Assembly (NCBI RefSeq): GCF_003096675.1
Contig: NZ_QEKW01000006.1
Span: 62,001 to 126,000, forward strand
DNA length: 64,000 nt
Origin: Actinomycetospora cinnamomea
GTDB lineage: Bacteria; Actinomycetota; Actinomycetes; Mycobacteriales; Pseudonocardiaceae
Direction of reading: 5' to 3'
Below, one piece after another: positions 62,335-64,000 of this stretch (within the stretch, counting starts at the first letter, position 1; every line of letters begins with the position of its first letter). Position numbers and translations under genes: made by a program. Below the pieces are notes generated by a model. It was given only the letters and a program-made list of their open reading frames with translations, did no database searches and was not told the origin of the DNA.

Positions 62335-64000
62335 GGTGCGTCTCCTCCGTTCTTCTCCGTCACACCCGCCGCGTCGAACGTCGCGACGTCGGCGAGGGCC
62401 CGGGCCGCGGCGGTCACCACGGGCACGGCGAGCAGGGCACCGGTGCCCTCGCCGACCCGCAGCCCCAGGTCCAGCGCGGGCGCCAGACCGAGGTGGTCGA
62501 GCGCCAGGGTATGGGCCGGTTCGACCGAGCGGTGCCCGGCGATCCACGCGTGTGACGCGGTCGGGGCCAGCGCGGCGGCCACGAGCGCCGCGGCGCCGGA
62601 CACGACCCCGTCGAGCACCACGGGCGTGCGCAACGCCGCCGCGCCGAGCAGGAAGCCCACGAGCCCGGCGTGCTCGAGCCCGCCGACCGCGGCGAGGACG
62701 GCGAGGGGGTCGGCGGGGTCGGGCTCGTGGCGGGCCAGGGCCTCGGCGACGACCGCGGTCTTGCGGGCGTGGGTGGCGTCGTCGATGCCGGTGCCGCGGC
62801 CGGTGACCTGGTCCGCGGACGTCCCCGTGAACGCGGCGACCAGGGCCGCCGAGGCCGTGGTGTTGGCGATGCCCATGTCGCCGGTGACGAGCAGGCGGTT
62901 GCCCGCGACGACGAGGTCGCGGGCGGTCTCGATGCCCGCGTGCACCGCGGCGCGGGCCTCGTCGCGGGTCATCGCCGGGCCCGCGGTCATGTCGGCGGTG
63001 CCGGGGCCGATCCTGCGCGGGAGCAGGCCCGGCGCGGGCGCGAGCTCGGCGGCGACGCCCACGTCGACCACCTGCACCTCCGCGCCGACGGTCGCCGCGA
63101 ACGCGTTCACCGCCGCGCCGCCGGCGAGGAAGTTCGCGACCATCTGCGCGGTGACCTCCTGCGGCCACGGCGTCACCCCGCGGGCGTGCACCCCGTGGTC
63201 GCCGGCGAAGACCGCGACGACGGCCGGCTCGGGCAGCGGCGGCGGGCAGGTCCCCGCCAGCCCGGCCAGGCGCACGCCGAGGTCCGCGACGCCGCCGAGC
63301 GCGCCCGGCGGGACGGTCATGCGCGTCAGGTGCTCGCGGGCCGCGGCGACCCCCGGGGCGGGGTCGAGGTCGGCGAGCGCGGCGAGGGTCTCGTCGAGCG
63401 GATCCACGTGGTGGTGCCCCCAGGTGTCGGTGTGCACGGCCCATTCGAGGGGTCGGCGGCGGGCCCAGCCGGAGGTCGCGAGCTCGGGCTCGTCGGCGAA
63501 CGCGGTGACGTGCCCGACGCACAGGTAGGCGACGACCTCCACGTGCGGCGGCATCCCCACCCGCCGGCCCAGCAGCGCGGCCAGCTCGCGCTCGTCGAAG
63601 AAGCTGACCCAGCCGACCCCGAGCCCCTCGGCGCGGGCGGCCAGCCAGAGGTTCTGCACCGCGCCGGCGACCGAGTGCGCGGCCATGCGCGGCTGGGTGT
63701 GGCGGCCGAGGACGTGGCGCCCGCCGCGCGTCGCGTCGCAGGTGACGACGATGCCCAGCGGCGCCTCGCGGATCGCCTCGACGCGCAGGGCGGCGAAGGC
63801 CCTGGCGCGCGCGGCGGGGAGGGTGGCGGCGAAGGCGTCGCGCTGCTGCCGGGCGAGGGCGGCGAGCTCGGCCCGGAGGTCGGGGGCGCGCAGCACCAGG
63901 AAGTCCCAGGGCTGGGAGAACCCGACGCTGGGCGCGCAGTGGGCGGCGGCGAGCACCCGCTGCAGGCGCTCGTCGTCCACCGGCGTGTCGACGAAGCCGG
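62331..64000 (-). CDS. cobT: BluB-CobT fusion: 5,6-dimethylbenzimidazole synthase plus its phosphoribosyltransferase (5' end outside window)
   Basis: At least 556 residues; the frame is open through base 64000, and the residues before GTG 63980 (GFVDTPVDDERLQRVL) still match BluB, so the start lies beyond the window. BluB half (~1-190): AAHCAPSVGFSQPWDF, NLWLAARAEGLGVGWVSF, YLCVGHV. It cannibalises FMN to make dimethylbenzimidazole. CobT half (~200-545): FAGDHGVHARGVTPWP, GDMGIANTTASAAL, GRGTGIDDA, and GLRVGEGTGAL with the catalytic Glu. It activates dimethylbenzimidazole with nicotinate mononucleotide. The fusion couples synthesis and use of the lower B12 ligand. cobA follows by GTGA. Confidence 0.93.
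   Translation of the reverse strand, partial: GFVDTPVDDERLQRVLAAAHCAPSVGFSQPWDFLVLRAPDLRAELAALARQQRDAFAATLPAARARAFAALRVEAIREAPLGIVVTCDATRGGRHVLGRHTQPRMAAHSVAGAVQNLWLAARAEGLGVGWVSFFDERELAALLGRRVGMPPHVEVVAYLCVGHVTAFADEPELATSGWARRRPLEWAVHTDTWGHHHVDPLDETLAALADLDPAPGVAAAREHLTRMTVPPGALGGVADLGVRLAGLAGTCPPPLPEPAVVAVFAGDHGVHARGVTPWPQEVTAQMVANFLAGGAAVNAFAATVGAEVQVVDVGVAAELAPAPGLLPRRIGPGTADMTAGPAMTRDEARAAVHAGIETARDLVVAGNRLLVTGDMGIANTTASAALVAAFTGTSADQVTGRGTGIDDATHARKTAVVAEALARHEPDPADPLAVLAAVGGLEHAGLVGFLLGAAALRTPVVLDGVVSGAAALVAAALAPTASHAWIAGHRSVEPAHTLALDHLGLAPALDLGLRVGEGTGALLAVPVVTAAARALADVATFDAAGVTEKNGGDAP

Noticed and set aside
62331-64000. Cobalamin riboswitch near the B12 genes
   Set aside because: No B12-box-like sequence was seen in the window; the 5' end of the operon is outside.

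Overview
The window is about 72-75% GC-looking chromosomal DNA from an actinomycete. Gene content and order point to the Mycobacteriales/Pseudonocardiales side of the phylum: a WhiB4-type regulator beside a PASTA-carrying PonA2-type penicillin-binding protein, PlsB2-PlsC, lysC-asd near leuA, recR-ybaB-dnaX, TadA with its associated protein next to tyrA, and an MftD homologue. Several blocks match M. tuberculosis order as I know it (Rv3680-Rv3683; Rv2482c-Rv2483c; Rv3708c-Rv3710; Rv3715c-Rv3716c; Rv3752c-Rv3754). GTG starts are common, as is a TANNNT hexamer 6-7 nt before the start codon (leaderless transcripts). A Pseudonocardia-like genome is my best guess, from family resemblance only. I see no prophage, insertion sequence or CRISPR array, and no gene-free stretch longer than 300 bases.

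Layout. 1-4.3 kb: end of an ArsA-type ATPase, whiB4, ponA2, a metallophosphoesterase, tRNA-Pro. 4.6-6.9 kb: a Pro/Ala-rich membrane protein coupled to a secreted GH18-like protein. 7-12.4 kb: plsB2, HAD-PlsC, an enoyl-CoA hydratase and a PF04672-type methyltransferase. 12.5-17.2 kb: an S9 peptidase, Dps, catalase and its Fur-type repressor. 17.2-22.1 kb: asd, lysC (with an internal beta-subunit start), a small membrane protein, and leuA behind a leader-peptide attenuator. 22.3-29.3 kb: a DUF397/HTH pair, recR, ybaB, a second S9 peptidase, dnaX, SRP RNA, tRNA-Ser. 29.3-32.3 kb: DUF2993, Gfo/Idh/MocA and ROK proteins.

32.5-37.1 kb holds a Tat-exported molybdenum hydroxylase (large subunit plus 2Fe-2S subunit) followed directly by tatA, tatC and tatB. 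37.1-39.7 kb is the most unusual locus: one reading frame joins a DNA-ligase-like adenylation/OB module whose catalytic residues are lost to an intact LytS-type histidine kinase, in an apparent operon with a DUF429 (RNase H-fold) protein. A second, shorter ligase-like protein with degenerate motifs lies at 48-48.7 kb beside ku, next to what looks like a collapsed DUF222/HNH gene. Between them are an orphan zinc anti-sigma factor, a LacI regulator with two perfect or near-perfect operators, an MftD homologue without other mycofactocin genes, tRNA-Ser, TadA, an M20 amidohydrolase and TyrA.

49.9-64 kb: a CopZ-like chaperone, a DJ-1/PfpI protein, a beta-propeller lipoprotein, an LCP protein, and a TetR regulator divergent from a Baeyer-Villiger-type monooxygenase, SDR and P450. 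In that TetR region, two GGTAC-N6-GTACC operators each overlie one promoter's -10 hexamer. Then come an Hsp70-like ATPase, a Nei-like glycosylase that lacks the usual catalytic proline, an endonuclease/exonuclease/phosphatase protein, a CysG/CobA-type enzyme and a BluB-CobT fusion that runs off the end. Three convergent gene pairs share a single CTAG as their overlapping stop codons.
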